Positions 45,490-54,265 of a stretch of DNA of 64,000 nt are shown here, piece by piece. The notes under the pieces were generated by a model that saw only the letters and a program-made list of their open reading frames with translations, was not told the origin of the DNA and ran no database searches. The stretch covers positions 1 to 64,000 of the forward strand of contig CALUUJ010000008.1 of NCBI GenBank assembly GCA_944323935.1. Reading direction: 5' to 3'. The translations under genes and the position numbers were made by a program. Positions within the stretch are counted from its first letter, which is position 1. Each line of letters starts with the position of its first letter. This DNA comes from Candidatus Gastranaerophilales bacterium (GTDB lineage: Bacteria; Cyanobacteriota; Vampirovibrionia; Gastranaerophilales; Gastranaerophilaceae).

Positions 45490-47337
45490 ATGGATATAAA
45501 AGAACAATTACGTTTATTACCTGAATCAAGCGGATCTTATCAGTTTTATGATAAGACAGGTACTATTATTTATGTAGGTAAAGCAAAAAATTTAAAAAGG
45601 CGTGTTTCGAGTTATTTCAATAAAAAACACGACTCTGTAAAGTTAAAGGTAATGGTGCCTCAAATTGTAAAAATTGAATTTATTATAACTAATTCAGAAA
45701 TTGAAGCATTAATTTTAGAATCTCATTTAATAAAAAAATATAAACCAAAGTATAATGTCTTACTTAAAGATGATAAGAAGTTCCCATATTTTTTAATTAC
45801 AAAAGAAGATTATCCTCGTATTTTAGTTACAAGAAAAGCAAATAAAAATCCTATTGAGGGTAAATACTTTGGACCATATACAAACGGTAAGTCAATGTAT
45901 ACTACGCTTGATTTATTAAAAAAACTTTTCCCTTTAAAACAATGTAAAACTCCTAAATTTAAAGATAGACCCTGCATATATTATCAGATTGGCAGATGTA
46001 TGGCTCCTTGCCAAAAACTTATTTCATCTGAAGAATATAAAAAGCTTATAAAAAATGTTGAATTGTTTTTATCAGGTAAGCAAATGCAGTTGGTTGACGA
46101 ATTAAAAGCGTTAATGGAAAAATGCTCGGAAAATCAGGAATATGAAAAAGCTGCAAGATATAGGGACAGTTATTTTGATGTTTTAAAAACTATTGAAAAG
46201 CAAAAAGTCGTTTATGAAAATACAAATATTAATCAAGATATCATATCTGTCAGTACTGATGAATTTATTGGCGGCATTTCATTGCTTCAAATTAGAGACG
46301 GAAGATTAACTAATAAAAAAGATTTTGAAATTTCTAAATCTGATTATGATAGTGACGAAGAAATAATTTCTTATTTCATTAAAGAATATTATCAATTAAC
46401 AAGTGATAATGATATTCCGTCAGAGATAATATTCTCTAGTGAATTAAATGAAGAAGATAAGCTTATCTATGAACAATGGCTAAGTTCGAAAAAAGGTTCA
46501 AAGGTTACAATTAATCCCGGTTGGACAAAGAAAAATGACGATATTTTAGAGCTTGCATTAAAAAATTCAAACTACCATCTTCAAGAGATGAAAGTTAAAT
46601 CATTACAAGAAATTCAATCAAATTACAATGAAACAGGTTCATATATTCAAGAAAAATTAGGTTTAAAAAACTTTCCACACAGAGTTGAATGTTTTGATAT
46701 ATCTCATGTACAAGGTACAAATACTGTTGCTTCAATGGTTTCTTTTTACAATGGTATGCCAAAGAAAAGTGAATATAAAAAATTTAAAATAAAAACAGTG
46801 GAAAAAGGTAAACCTGATGATTTTAAATCTATGAGAGAAGTTATAACCAGAAGATATTCAAGACTTTTAAAAGAAAATTTGGAATTCCCGGATTTAATTA
46901 TTATAGATGGCGGAAAAGGACAACTTTCCAGTGCTGTTGAAATATTGAATGAATTAGGCGTTAAAAATCAAGATATTGTCTCTCTTGCAAAAAGGATTGA
47001 AGAAGTATTTATTCCTAATAAACAGCGTCCTGTACTATTTCCGTCAAATTCTCAAGCTTTATTTTTCTTCCAAAGAATAAGAGATGAAGCACACCGTTTT
47101 GCGATTACTTTTCATCGACAATTAAGAGAAAAAGAAGCTATTCATTCGGAATTGGATAATATTAAAGGGTTATACAAAAAAAATAAAAAAATTCTAATTG
47201 AAAAATATGTTAATATTTCCAAAATATCTAAGCTTACAAAAGAAGAATTGATGTTATTATTATCTAAGAGTCAGGCTCAACTTGTTTATGATTATTTTAA
47301 TCTTCAAAAAAGTAAGCAAGAAAAAAATGTTGATTAG
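45490..47337 (+). CDS. uvrC: UvrABC excinuclease subunit C
   Basis: The 615-residue nuclease makes both incisions in nucleotide-excision repair. The N-terminal GIY-YIG domain reads 'SSGSYQFYDKTGTIIYVGKA'. A UVR motif follows near 205-240 ('LKALMEKCSENQEYEKAARY'). The C-terminal RNase H-like nuclease has 'VECFDISHVQGTNTVASMV' and 'DLIIIDGGKGQLSSAVEIL', then 'RIRDEAHRFAITFHRQLR'. The final HhH pair is present but lysine-rich. Length is standard. The radical SAM gene follows 23 nt later. Confidence 0.96.
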   Translation: MDIKEQLRLLPESSGSYQFYDKTGTIIYVGKAKNLKRRVSSYFNKKHDSVKLKVMVPQIVKIEFIITNSEIEALILESHLIKKYKPKYNVLLKDDKKFPYFLITKEDYPRILVTRKANKNPIEGKYFGPYTNGKSMYTTLDLLKKLFPLKQCKTPKFKDRPCIYYQIGRCMAPCQKLISSEEYKKLIKNVELFLSGKQMQLVDELKALMEKCSENQEYEKAARYRDSYFDVLKTIEKQKVVYENTNINQDIISVSTDEFIGGISLLQIRDGRLTNKKDFEISKSDYDSDEEIISYFIKEYYQLTSDNDIPSEIIFSSELNEEDKLIYEQWLSSKKGSKVTINPGWTKKNDDILELALKNSNYHLQEMKVKSLQEIQSNYNETGSYIQEKLGLKNFPHRVECFDISHVQGTNTVASMVSFYNGMPKKSEYKKFKIKTVEKGKPDDFKSMREVITRRYSRLLKENLEFPDLIIIDGGKGQLSSAVEILNELGVKNQDIVSLAKRIEEVFIPNKQRPVLFPSNSQALFFFQRIRDEAHRFAITFHRQLREKEAIHSELDNIKGLYKKNKKILIEKYVNISKISKLTKEELMLLLSKSQAQLVYDYFNLQKSKQEKNVD

Positions 47338-47360
47338 TTATAAATAAAAAGGAATTCATA

Positions 47361-48452
47361 GTGAAACAGCAACTTGAAAAACCACAGCAAATTACTTTTG
47401 ATGTAACAGATAGATGTCAAATGCAATGTGTTACTTGCTCAAAATGGAAAACGGTAGCTTCTGATGTTATGTCTAAAGAACTTACAACTGAAGAGTGGAA
47501 AAAAGCGCTTTCAGAACTTCGTGATTGGCTTGGCGAAGGTTTTTGGTTCTGTTTCTCAGGTGGAGAACCGTTCTTAAGACAAGATATTTTCGAAATTGCT
47601 GAATATGCAAAATCTTTGGGAATTAAAGTTGCTTCTATGACTAATGCTTTTAGTATTCAAAATTTATATGAAAAAATTGTTGATTCTCCAATAGAATCTT
47701 TGAACTTATCTTTAAATGCTATCAATAATCCTATAATTCATGATGAATCAAGAGGAAGACAAGGTTCTTATGAAAAAACAATTGATGCGATTTTTGAACT
47801 AAAAAGAATAAGAGATGAAAAACACGCTTCTTTAGGCATAAATATTGCTACAATTTTGTTCCCTGAAAATATAGAAGAAGCTATTCCGTTGGTTGAATTC
47901 GTTACTAAAAATAAAATTAACGGTATTATGTTCCAGCTTTTAGATGATAAAGAATCTTTCCACGGATACAATTATCAAAAAGGTTGCGATACTCAAAACT
48001 ATAAAATGCCTAAAGAACTTAGAATTAAATATAAAAATATGTCAAAACGTGCTATTGAAGTTGTAGATAGATTGGTTGAAATGAAACGGGCAGGCCATTC
48101 TATATATAATTCTTATGAGCAATTAGAAGCAATGAAAGTTTTCTTTAATAATCCTGATGATATTTTAAAAGAAATAAAATGTGATGTTGGTTCTACTAAT
48201 TTTGCTATAGATCCTTATGGTGATGTAAGACTCTGTTTTAATATGCATCCTGTTGGTAATATTAAAGAAAATTCGCCTGAAGAAATTTGGAATAATGCTA
48301 ATTCTCAAAAATGCAGAGCTTTAACAAAAACCTGCAAAATGTATTGCAGAATGCTTAATTGTAATTTTAAACATAATTTTGCAAACTTTAATAAAAGTTT
48401 TATACATAAATGTAAAAATAAAATTATAAAAATATTGTGCGGAAAGAACTAG
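47361..48452 (+). CDS. Radical SAM/SPASM-like protein
   Basis: A 363-residue radical SAM enzyme. The cluster motif C-x3-C-x2-C is in 'FDVTDRCQMQCVTCSKW' (residues 18-25), followed by the SAM-binding 'FCFSGGEPFLRQDI'. The C-terminal half has a SPASM-like cysteine set: 'CDVGSTNFAIDPYGDVRLCF', 'NMHPVGNIKENSPEEIW' and 'CKMYCRMLNC', which would hold an auxiliary cluster. SPASM enzymes often modify peptides, but no precursor peptide is seen beside it. It starts with GTG at 47361 preceded by AAGGA. It is co-directional with uvrC and the ATPase gene. Confidence 0.88.
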   Translation: MKQQLEKPQQITFDVTDRCQMQCVTCSKWKTVASDVMSKELTTEEWKKALSELRDWLGEGFWFCFSGGEPFLRQDIFEIAEYAKSLGIKVASMTNAFSIQNLYEKIVDSPIESLNLSLNAINNPIIHDESRGRQGSYEKTIDAIFELKRIRDEKHASLGINIATILFPENIEEAIPLVEFVTKNKINGIMFQLLDDKESFHGYNYQKGCDTQNYKMPKELRIKYKNMSKRAIEVVDRLVEMKRAGHSIYNSYEQLEAMKVFFNNPDDILKEIKCDVGSTNFAIDPYGDVRLCFNMHPVGNIKENSPEEIWNNANSQKCRALTKTCKMYCRMLNCNFKHNFANFNKSFIHKCKNKIIKILCGKN

Positions 48453-48453
48453 T

Positions 48454-49665
48454 ATGAGTAAACTTACAACATCTTTATTGTTAATATCAATATTCAGAAA
48501 TATATTAAAAGACTCAATAATATCTTCTTTTATAGAACTTTTAAATAATATAAAGTCTAATGCGGATATAAATGTAATATTAAGAACTTATTCAGAGTTC
48601 ATTTCTTTGTTATATGAAAAAGAACCAAATCAGAATTTGTATAATCATCTTAAAAATTTAATTTATACAGATGAAAATCTATTGTCAAAAGGTTGTAGTG
48701 ACTGTATTAGTAAAAATAATCAAATTTTAGAAACAGCAAGGTATGAATTATCATTATTTGATAATTTGCTTTCTTATGATTATTTAAAAATAAAAACTTT
48801 GCTTGAGGAAAATTTCCCGGAACAAAAAGATATAATTTCTCATTTACCATCTTTTTCTTTTGCAAATAAACAAGACTTTAATTTGGATTCAATATTAGCA
48901 TCTTATAAAAATTACGGATATGGTGTTTTCTCTTGTTATTCGGCATTCTCGTATACGGAGAATAAAGAGATTAAACCTGTGAAATATTTTGATGCTCTTA
49001 CATTTAACGATTTAAAAAATTATGAATATCAGAAAAGTGTAATAAAACAAAACACAAAAGCTTTCTTAGAAGGAAAAGAAGCTAATAACATCTTGCTTTA
49101 TGGAGACAGAGGGTGCGGTAAATCATCTACCGTTAAAGCCTTAATAAATGAATTTTCTGATTACAACTTAAAAATTATTCAAGTTTACAAGGAAAGCTTT
49201 ATTTATCTTTCTGATTTATATGAACAAATAAGAAATCTTCCTTTGAAATTTATAATTTTTGCTGATGATATCTCTTTTGAAGAAGATGATAAGAATTTTT
49301 CATCAATTAAAGCTGTTTTAGAGGGTTCTTTATCGAATAGACCATCTAACACAATAATATATGCAACAACAAACAGAATGCATCTTGTAAAAGAAAGTTT
49401 TACGGCAAGAGAAGGCAACGAAATTCATTATAATGATACAATTGACGAAATGGTATCTCTTTCAGATAGGTTTGGCATTATGTTGACATTTTCAATGTTA
49501 ACTAAAAATGAGTATCTGAATATAGTTGAAAAGATAGCAAATGATTGTTGTATTCCGATAAATCAAGAGTTATTTAACAAAGCTGAAGAATTTGCTGCGT
49601 TGAAATCAATAAGAACACCAAGAGTTGCAAGACAATTTATTACCGATTATCTTACAAATGTATAA
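48454..49665 (+). CDS. DUF815-family AAA+ ATPase
   Basis: A 403-residue protein whose second half is an ATPase of the DUF815 family: Walker A 'LLYGDRGCGKSSTVKAL', Walker B 'KFIIFADDISFEEDD', sensor 'NTIIYATTNRMHLV', and 'EMVSLSDRFGIMLTF'. The N-terminal 190 residues are helical and less conserved. The role of the family is unknown, though it resembles DnaA/ORC-type AAA+ folds. It starts 1 nt after the radical SAM stop, so the two are translated from the same transcript. Confidence 0.88.
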   Translation: MSKLTTSLLLISIFRNILKDSIISSFIELLNNIKSNADINVILRTYSEFISLLYEKEPNQNLYNHLKNLIYTDENLLSKGCSDCISKNNQILETARYELSLFDNLLSYDYLKIKTLLEENFPEQKDIISHLPSFSFANKQDFNLDSILASYKNYGYGVFSCYSAFSYTENKEIKPVKYFDALTFNDLKNYEYQKSVIKQNTKAFLEGKEANNILLYGDRGCGKSSTVKALINEFSDYNLKIIQVYKESFIYLSDLYEQIRNLPLKFIIFADDISFEEDDKNFSSIKAVLEGSLSNRPSNTIIYATTNRMHLVKESFTAREGNEIHYNDTIDEMVSLSDRFGIMLTFSMLTKNEYLNIVEKIANDCCIPINQELFNKAEEFAALKSIRTPRVARQFITDYLTNV

Positions 49666-49769
49666 TTGTAAATCTTTCTTAAATATACATATTATACAAC
49701 TATTAAAGTCGTAGTATTTGTGCTAACTTGACTACATAAGTACTTTATTTCTGCAAATGGGGTGTGTTT

Positions 49770-51212
49770 ATGAAAATTCAAAGTGTCTCTTCATTTAATA
49801 ATATCGAAAAATATAATAACGTTATTAGAAAAAATGATAAAATACAAAGTTTTTCTGCTTATAAAATACCTGTTTCAACAAAAGGTATGGATGGTGACAG
49901 ATTCGTAATGAAAGGAAAAGCTTCTGAGTATTTTGAATTATATAAAAATCTTTCTAATCCTAAAGTTGGTTCAAAGTTTTTAATAAAATCAAAATTACCT
50001 GAATATAAAGATTTAACATTATTAATAACTCCTGATACAGTTATTAAATCTGACGATTTGTATATTGCAATAGCAAAAAAAGGTGAAAGAACACCTGGTT
50101 TTAAAGGTCGTTTGTATGGCAGTATAAGAGAAGAAAATGGGCAACGTGATTACAAAATGGAAGACCAATATATTCGTTTTTGGCAAGAAGGTATGCATGA
50201 TGAAGTATCTCGAAAATATTTGGATAAGATATATGCCCCGCAGTTAAAAGATGACTATAATTTTTTTATTCCAAGTGATGGAGATGGAACTAGATATAAA
50301 GATATAACAACGCTACAAGGCGGTATTACAAAACCTGCTTCATATATTCCGGCAACTTTAAACGGTAAAAATATGTCTTTAGTACAAACTGTAATTACAA
50401 ATTATACAAAAACGGGTAAGCTTGATAAGTGGTTTGATTTTGTAAGGGTTAAACCTGCACAAGGTAGTGCCTATGCTTTTCTTGAGGGTTTAGCAGATGG
50501 GGAAATATCCACAAATAAACCATTAGTTTTTAGCTGGGGAGACAATTTCTCGGATGTTAATGTTTCAAAAATAATCCAAGAACACGAAAAATCAGGTGCT
50601 GCTTTTACCATTACAACAATTCCTGTTGATAAGCAAAAAACAAAAAGTTTGAGTATAGTTAAATTGGATTCTTTAGATTCTAAAACTATTAATCAATTTG
50701 TTGAAAAACCTCAAGATGAAGCATTTATAGATTCTTGTGTAATTCCTGAATTAGGTGGTAATACTTGTTTATCTGCAGTGGGACCTTATATTATTTCTCC
50801 GCAAGCTTTAGAATGGATAAAATCTAGATATATTCAAAATCCAGAAAGCTTTAAAAATCCTGATAAGGGTTATGATTTCTCTTCAATGATAATTGCACCA
50901 ATGCTTGAGGCTATAAAAGCCGGTGAAATAGTTAATGAAAATAATCAACCTATGGAAATGAAGCTTGCTATTATTCCTGAGGATAATACTTGGTCAGATC
51001 TAGGTTCTCAAAAAGATTTCTCATCAGCAATGAAATCTATAAAAAATGGTAAATATATTGGAATGCCGTTAGAAGTTTTGAATTCAATTAAGAAGAATGT
51101 CGATGAACAAGGAAATATCACTTTTAACTCAAAATCAAGAACCTTGTTTGATTCAATGCTTAAACAATTAAATCTTGAAGCTAAAAATGTTATTGCTTAT
51201 TGCAATGAATAA
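49770..51212 (+). CDS. Sugar-nucleotidyltransferase-like protein with N-terminal SF motif
   Basis: The 480-residue protein has features of NTP-transferase enzymes: 'FFIPSDGDGTRYKDIT' in place of the usual GGxGTRLxPLT, 'GGITKPASYIPA' with a Lys-Pro, 'FSWGDNFSDVNVS' with the metal Asp, 'VEKPQDEAF' and the late 'NTWSDLGSQKDFSSAM'. A pyrophosphorylase such as glucose-1-phosphate type is plausible, but the altered first motif makes activity uncertain. The N-terminus carries 'SVSSFNNIE' (SF at 8-9) and 'KIQSFSAYK' (SF at 27-28). The ATG at 49770 is chosen because GGGGTG lies 5 nt before it. No known partner is adjacent. Confidence 0.75.
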   Translation: MKIQSVSSFNNIEKYNNVIRKNDKIQSFSAYKIPVSTKGMDGDRFVMKGKASEYFELYKNLSNPKVGSKFLIKSKLPEYKDLTLLITPDTVIKSDDLYIAIAKKGERTPGFKGRLYGSIREENGQRDYKMEDQYIRFWQEGMHDEVSRKYLDKIYAPQLKDDYNFFIPSDGDGTRYKDITTLQGGITKPASYIPATLNGKNMSLVQTVITNYTKTGKLDKWFDFVRVKPAQGSAYAFLEGLADGEISTNKPLVFSWGDNFSDVNVSKIIQEHEKSGAAFTITTIPVDKQKTKSLSIVKLDSLDSKTINQFVEKPQDEAFIDSCVIPELGGNTCLSAVGPYIISPQALEWIKSRYIQNPESFKNPDKGYDFSSMIIAPMLEAIKAGEIVNENNQPMEMKLAIIPEDNTWSDLGSQKDFSSAMKSIKNGKYIGMPLEVLNSIKKNVDEQGNITFNSKSRTLFDSMLKQLNLEAKNVIAYCNE

Positions 51213-51221
51213 GGTTTAAGC

Positions 51222-51234
51222 TATAATAAATCTT
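51222..51234 (+). promoter_or_regulatory. -10 box for a leaderless proB mRNA
   Basis: A perfect TATAAT at 51222-51227 is followed by 7 nt and the ATG at 51235. TTGCAA at 51200-51205 sits 16 bp upstream as a plausible -35. No Shine-Dalgarno is present. Confidence 0.6.
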
Positions 51235-52356
51235 ATGAATATCAATGATGCTAAAAGGATTGTTTTTAAGTTTGGAACTAATGTTCTAAGGAATGATGAT
51301 AAAGAAATTTCTTTATCTCGAGTATATTCTTTTATCGAAGAAATTTCTAAATTACATAGACAAGGAAAAGAAATAATTGTTGTTACATCAGGTGCTGTTG
51401 GTTTAGGCTCAAAAAAACTAAATGTTGATTCAAGTGAAAGCTTATCAATAAAACAGGCATGTGCGGCTGTGGGTCAATGTCAATTAATGTCTATTTATGA
51501 AGACGGTTTTGGAAAGTATTCAATTAATACTGCTCAAGTTTTATTAACTGAAGATGACTTTACTAACAGAATAAAATATTTAAGTTTGAGTAATGTTTTA
51601 AATACATTACTTGAACTAAAAGTTATTCCGATTATTAATCAAAATGATACTGTATCAACATCAGAATTAGAGCCAATATATGGTGTAAGTTTCTCTGATA
51701 ATGATAAATTGTCAGCACTTGTAGCGAGTAAGTTAGATGCGGATTTATTAGTAATATTATCTGATATAAATGGTTTATATGATGATAATCCGAAAGAGAA
51801 TCTAAATGCCAATTTAATAAGTGAGGTAAAAGAAATCACAGATGAAATAGAAAGTTATGCACAATCTGCTTCAAAAGGCGGACGAGGAGGAATGAAAACT
51901 AAACTCCAAGCAGCGAAAGTTGTTACTCATTCTGGCGGTTGTGTAATAATAGCAAATGGAAAATCCCCTCAAGTTATAAGCAGATTGTTTTCAGGTGAAA
52001 AAATGGGAACTACATTCTATCCCGTTGAACAGCTTTCTCAAAAACGCAGATGGATAGCTTATGCAACTAATATCAACGGACAAATAGTTATTAATGACGG
52101 CGCAAAAAAAGCAATTACAGAAAAGAATAAAAGTTTACTGGCTATTGGAGTCTTAAAAATTAATGGTTCTTTTGATTGCGGTGATGTTGTATCTATTATT
52201 GATGAAAATAAAGTTGAGTTTGCAAGAGGAATAGCTAATTATAATTCTGTAGATTGTAAAAAAATAATTGGTGAACATTCTGATAATATATATCAGATTT
52301 TAGGTCATAAAAATTATGATGCTGTAATAACTAAAGATAACATCGCATTATTGTAG
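51235..52356 (+). CDS. proB: Glutamate 5-kinase with PUA domain
   Basis: The 373-residue kinase makes gamma-glutamyl phosphate, the first step of proline synthesis. Motifs of the amino-acid-kinase fold: 'RIVFKFGTNVL', 'VVTSGAVGLGSKKL', 'INQNDTVSTSEL', 'FSDNDKLSALVASKLDADLL' and 'GGRGGMKTKLQAAKV'. The C-terminal 80 residues form a PUA domain ('INDGAKKAITEKNKSLLAIG'), which is involved in proline feedback in E. coli. proA follows 9 nt after the stop, so the pair works as an operon. Confidence 0.95.
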   Translation: MNINDAKRIVFKFGTNVLRNDDKEISLSRVYSFIEEISKLHRQGKEIIVVTSGAVGLGSKKLNVDSSESLSIKQACAAVGQCQLMSIYEDGFGKYSINTAQVLLTEDDFTNRIKYLSLSNVLNTLLELKVIPIINQNDTVSTSELEPIYGVSFSDNDKLSALVASKLDADLLVILSDINGLYDDNPKENLNANLISEVKEITDEIESYAQSASKGGRGGMKTKLQAAKVVTHSGGCVIIANGKSPQVISRLFSGEKMGTTFYPVEQLSQKRRWIAYATNINGQIVINDGAKKAITEKNKSLLAIGVLKINGSFDCGDVVSIIDENKVEFARGIANYNSVDCKKIIGEHSDNIYQILGHKNYDAVITKDNIALL

Positions 52357-52365
52357 GAGATATCT

Positions 52366-53655
52366 ATGTCTAATGTAATAGAAATTGCTAAAAAAGCAAA
52401 AGAAGCATCAATTTCTGCTTTGCAATTATCAACAGAGATAAAGAATAATACATTATATAAAATTGCTGATGCACTAAATTCAGAAAAAGATGAAATAATA
52501 TCAGCTAATAATATTGATTTGAACAATGCAAAGTTATTGATAGAAAAAGGTGAAATTACCCAGTCTGCCTATAATAGATTAAAGCTTGATGAAAACAAGC
52601 TTAGAGACATGATTCAAGGTGTTAGAGATATTGCTTCATTGGAAGACCCTGTAAATAAAATTATTTGGGAAAAAGATATAGCGCAAGGCATAAATTTAAA
52701 GAAAGTAAGCTGCCCTATAGGTGTAATAGGTGTCATTTTTGAAGCACGACCTGATGTTATTTCTCAAATTTCTGCTTTAGCAATAAAGTCATCTAACGCT
52801 GTTATCTTGAAAGGCGGCTCGGAAGCTGAACAAACAAATACAGCAATATTCAGAATTATAACTTCTGCACTTTCTGAAATTAATGAGTTTCCTAAAAATA
52901 TGATAAATCTTATTTATTCAAGAGATGATGTAAAAGTTATGCTTGAAGCTGATAAATATATTGATTTAATTATACCAAGAGGCTCAAATTCTCTTGTAAG
53001 TTTCATTAAATCGAATACAAAAATTCCGGTTCTAGGACATGCAGACGGTATTTGTCATATATATATTGATGAATTTGCTGATATAAACAAGTCAATCCCA
53101 ATTATTATTGATGCAAAATGTCAGTATCCAAGTGCTTGTAATTCTGTTGAGACAGTTCTTGTTAACAGAAAAATAAAAGATAAAGTTCTACCTGTTCTTA
53201 TTAAATCTTTGAAAGAAAATTCTGTAGTTATTAATTCAGATGAAGAAGTGAAAAAAGAATATTCTGATGATATAAATGCAGTTGTTTCTGATTGGCATAA
53301 AGAATATGGAGAAAAAATATTATCATTGAAAATTGTTGAAAATATTGAAGAAGCAATTTATCACATAAATAAATTTGGCTCAGGTCATACTGATTGCATT
53401 CTTACAGAAAATGATTTAAATGCTGAAAAATTTATGATGTTTGTTGATTCATCAGGTGTATATAAAAATATATCTACTAGATTTGCAGATGGTTTTAGAT
53501 ATGGTTTTGGAGCTGAAGTTGGTATATCTACAAATAAAACACACGCAAGAGGCCCTGTTGGCTTAGAAGGATTAACTATTTATAAATATAAATTATCTGG
53601 AAATGGTGACATCGTAAATGATTTTACAACAGGATTGAAACAATTTTATAAGTAA
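52366..53655 (+). CDS. proA: Gamma-glutamyl phosphate reductase
   Basis: The 429-residue aldehyde-dehydrogenase-fold enzyme reduces gamma-glutamyl phosphate to the semialdehyde. Motifs: 'VSCPIGVIGVIFEARPDVIS', 'KGGSEAEQTNTAIFR', the catalytic Cys in 'AKCQYPSACNSVETVLVN' and 'FADGFRYGFGAEVGISTNKT'. Length fits the family. A GGAGAT site lies 5 nt before the ATG, inside the gap after proB. proC is not in the window. Confidence 0.96.
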   Translation: MSNVIEIAKKAKEASISALQLSTEIKNNTLYKIADALNSEKDEIISANNIDLNNAKLLIEKGEITQSAYNRLKLDENKLRDMIQGVRDIASLEDPVNKIIWEKDIAQGINLKKVSCPIGVIGVIFEARPDVISQISALAIKSSNAVILKGGSEAEQTNTAIFRIITSALSEINEFPKNMINLIYSRDDVKVMLEADKYIDLIIPRGSNSLVSFIKSNTKIPVLGHADGICHIYIDEFADINKSIPIIIDAKCQYPSACNSVETVLVNRKIKDKVLPVLIKSLKENSVVINSDEEVKKEYSDDINAVVSDWHKEYGEKILSLKIVENIEEAIYHINKFGSGHTDCILTENDLNAEKFMMFVDSSGVYKNISTRFADGFRYGFGAEVGISTNKTHARGPVGLEGLTIYKYKLSGNGDIVNDFTTGLKQFYK

Positions 53656-53723
53656 TTAATGAAAACTAACAAAATTTTTTTTTACAGAGTTTATATAACC
53701 AGTTTAAGTGTGAGGATTTATAT

Positions 53724-54212
53724 ATGATTACAAAAATTTCAATACCAATGGTTTCAAAAAATGTTTTATCAACTCCATCTTTTGGTTTTGCAAGATTAAA
53801 TGAATTAGGACGTACAACCGCTGATTCTTTTGGTTATCAAGAAAACCAATTTTTAGACGCTGATATGTTTAAAAAGCAAGGATTTTTCCGCCGTTCTAAA
53901 TTATCACAAGAATTAGGAAGTGGTACTGATTTTGTTGATATTTGTAAAAACTATGGCTGTACAAACAATGCAAAAACAAATGCTGAGTTTATAGAAAATC
54001 AAATTCTTTCTTCAAAGTCCGAAGGTGCAATAAAAAGGCTTGAACCGGATTCTCAACGTGAAGGTTTCTTAAGTTTATATATGCACAACTATGATAACCC
54101 TGAATTATCATTAAGATCAACAAAAATGCTATTAGAAAAAGTAAAAGAAGCAATGTCTCCTGAAGAGTACATAAAACATACCGGTATTCTTGAAGCAGGT
54201 ACAAAAAGATAA
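53724..54212 (+). CDS. Small lineage-type protein with N-terminal PSFG motif
   Basis: A 162-residue soluble protein I do not recognise. After 17 residues comes 'TPSFGFARLNE' (P18-S19-F20-G21), the shared N-terminal motif in its clearest form. The remainder is helical, charged and contains two cysteines ('DICKNYGCTNN'). It has a GAGGA ribosome site 8 nt before the ATG and a strong terminator. The sequence upstream shares a 13-nt string (TTTTTACAGAGTT) with the micro-ORF promoter region. Confidence 0.7.
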   Translation: MITKISIPMVSKNVLSTPSFGFARLNELGRTTADSFGYQENQFLDADMFKKQGFFRRSKLSQELGSGTDFVDICKNYGCTNNAKTNAEFIENQILSSKSEGAIKRLEPDSQREGFLSLYMHNYDNPELSLRSTKMLLEKVKEAMSPEEYIKHTGILEAGTKR

Positions 54213-54219
54213 TAAGATT

Positions 54220-54256
54220 AAAAAGAAGAGAGGTTAAAACCTCTCTTCTTTTTATT
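54220..54256 (+). terminator. Terminator after the PSFG protein gene
   Basis: A 16-bp inverted repeat (54220-54235 with 54238-54253) ends in a T-run; the A-run on its left makes it usable in both directions, for the convergent WG-repeat gene as well. Confidence 0.85.
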
Positions 54257-54265
54257 TAAATTATA

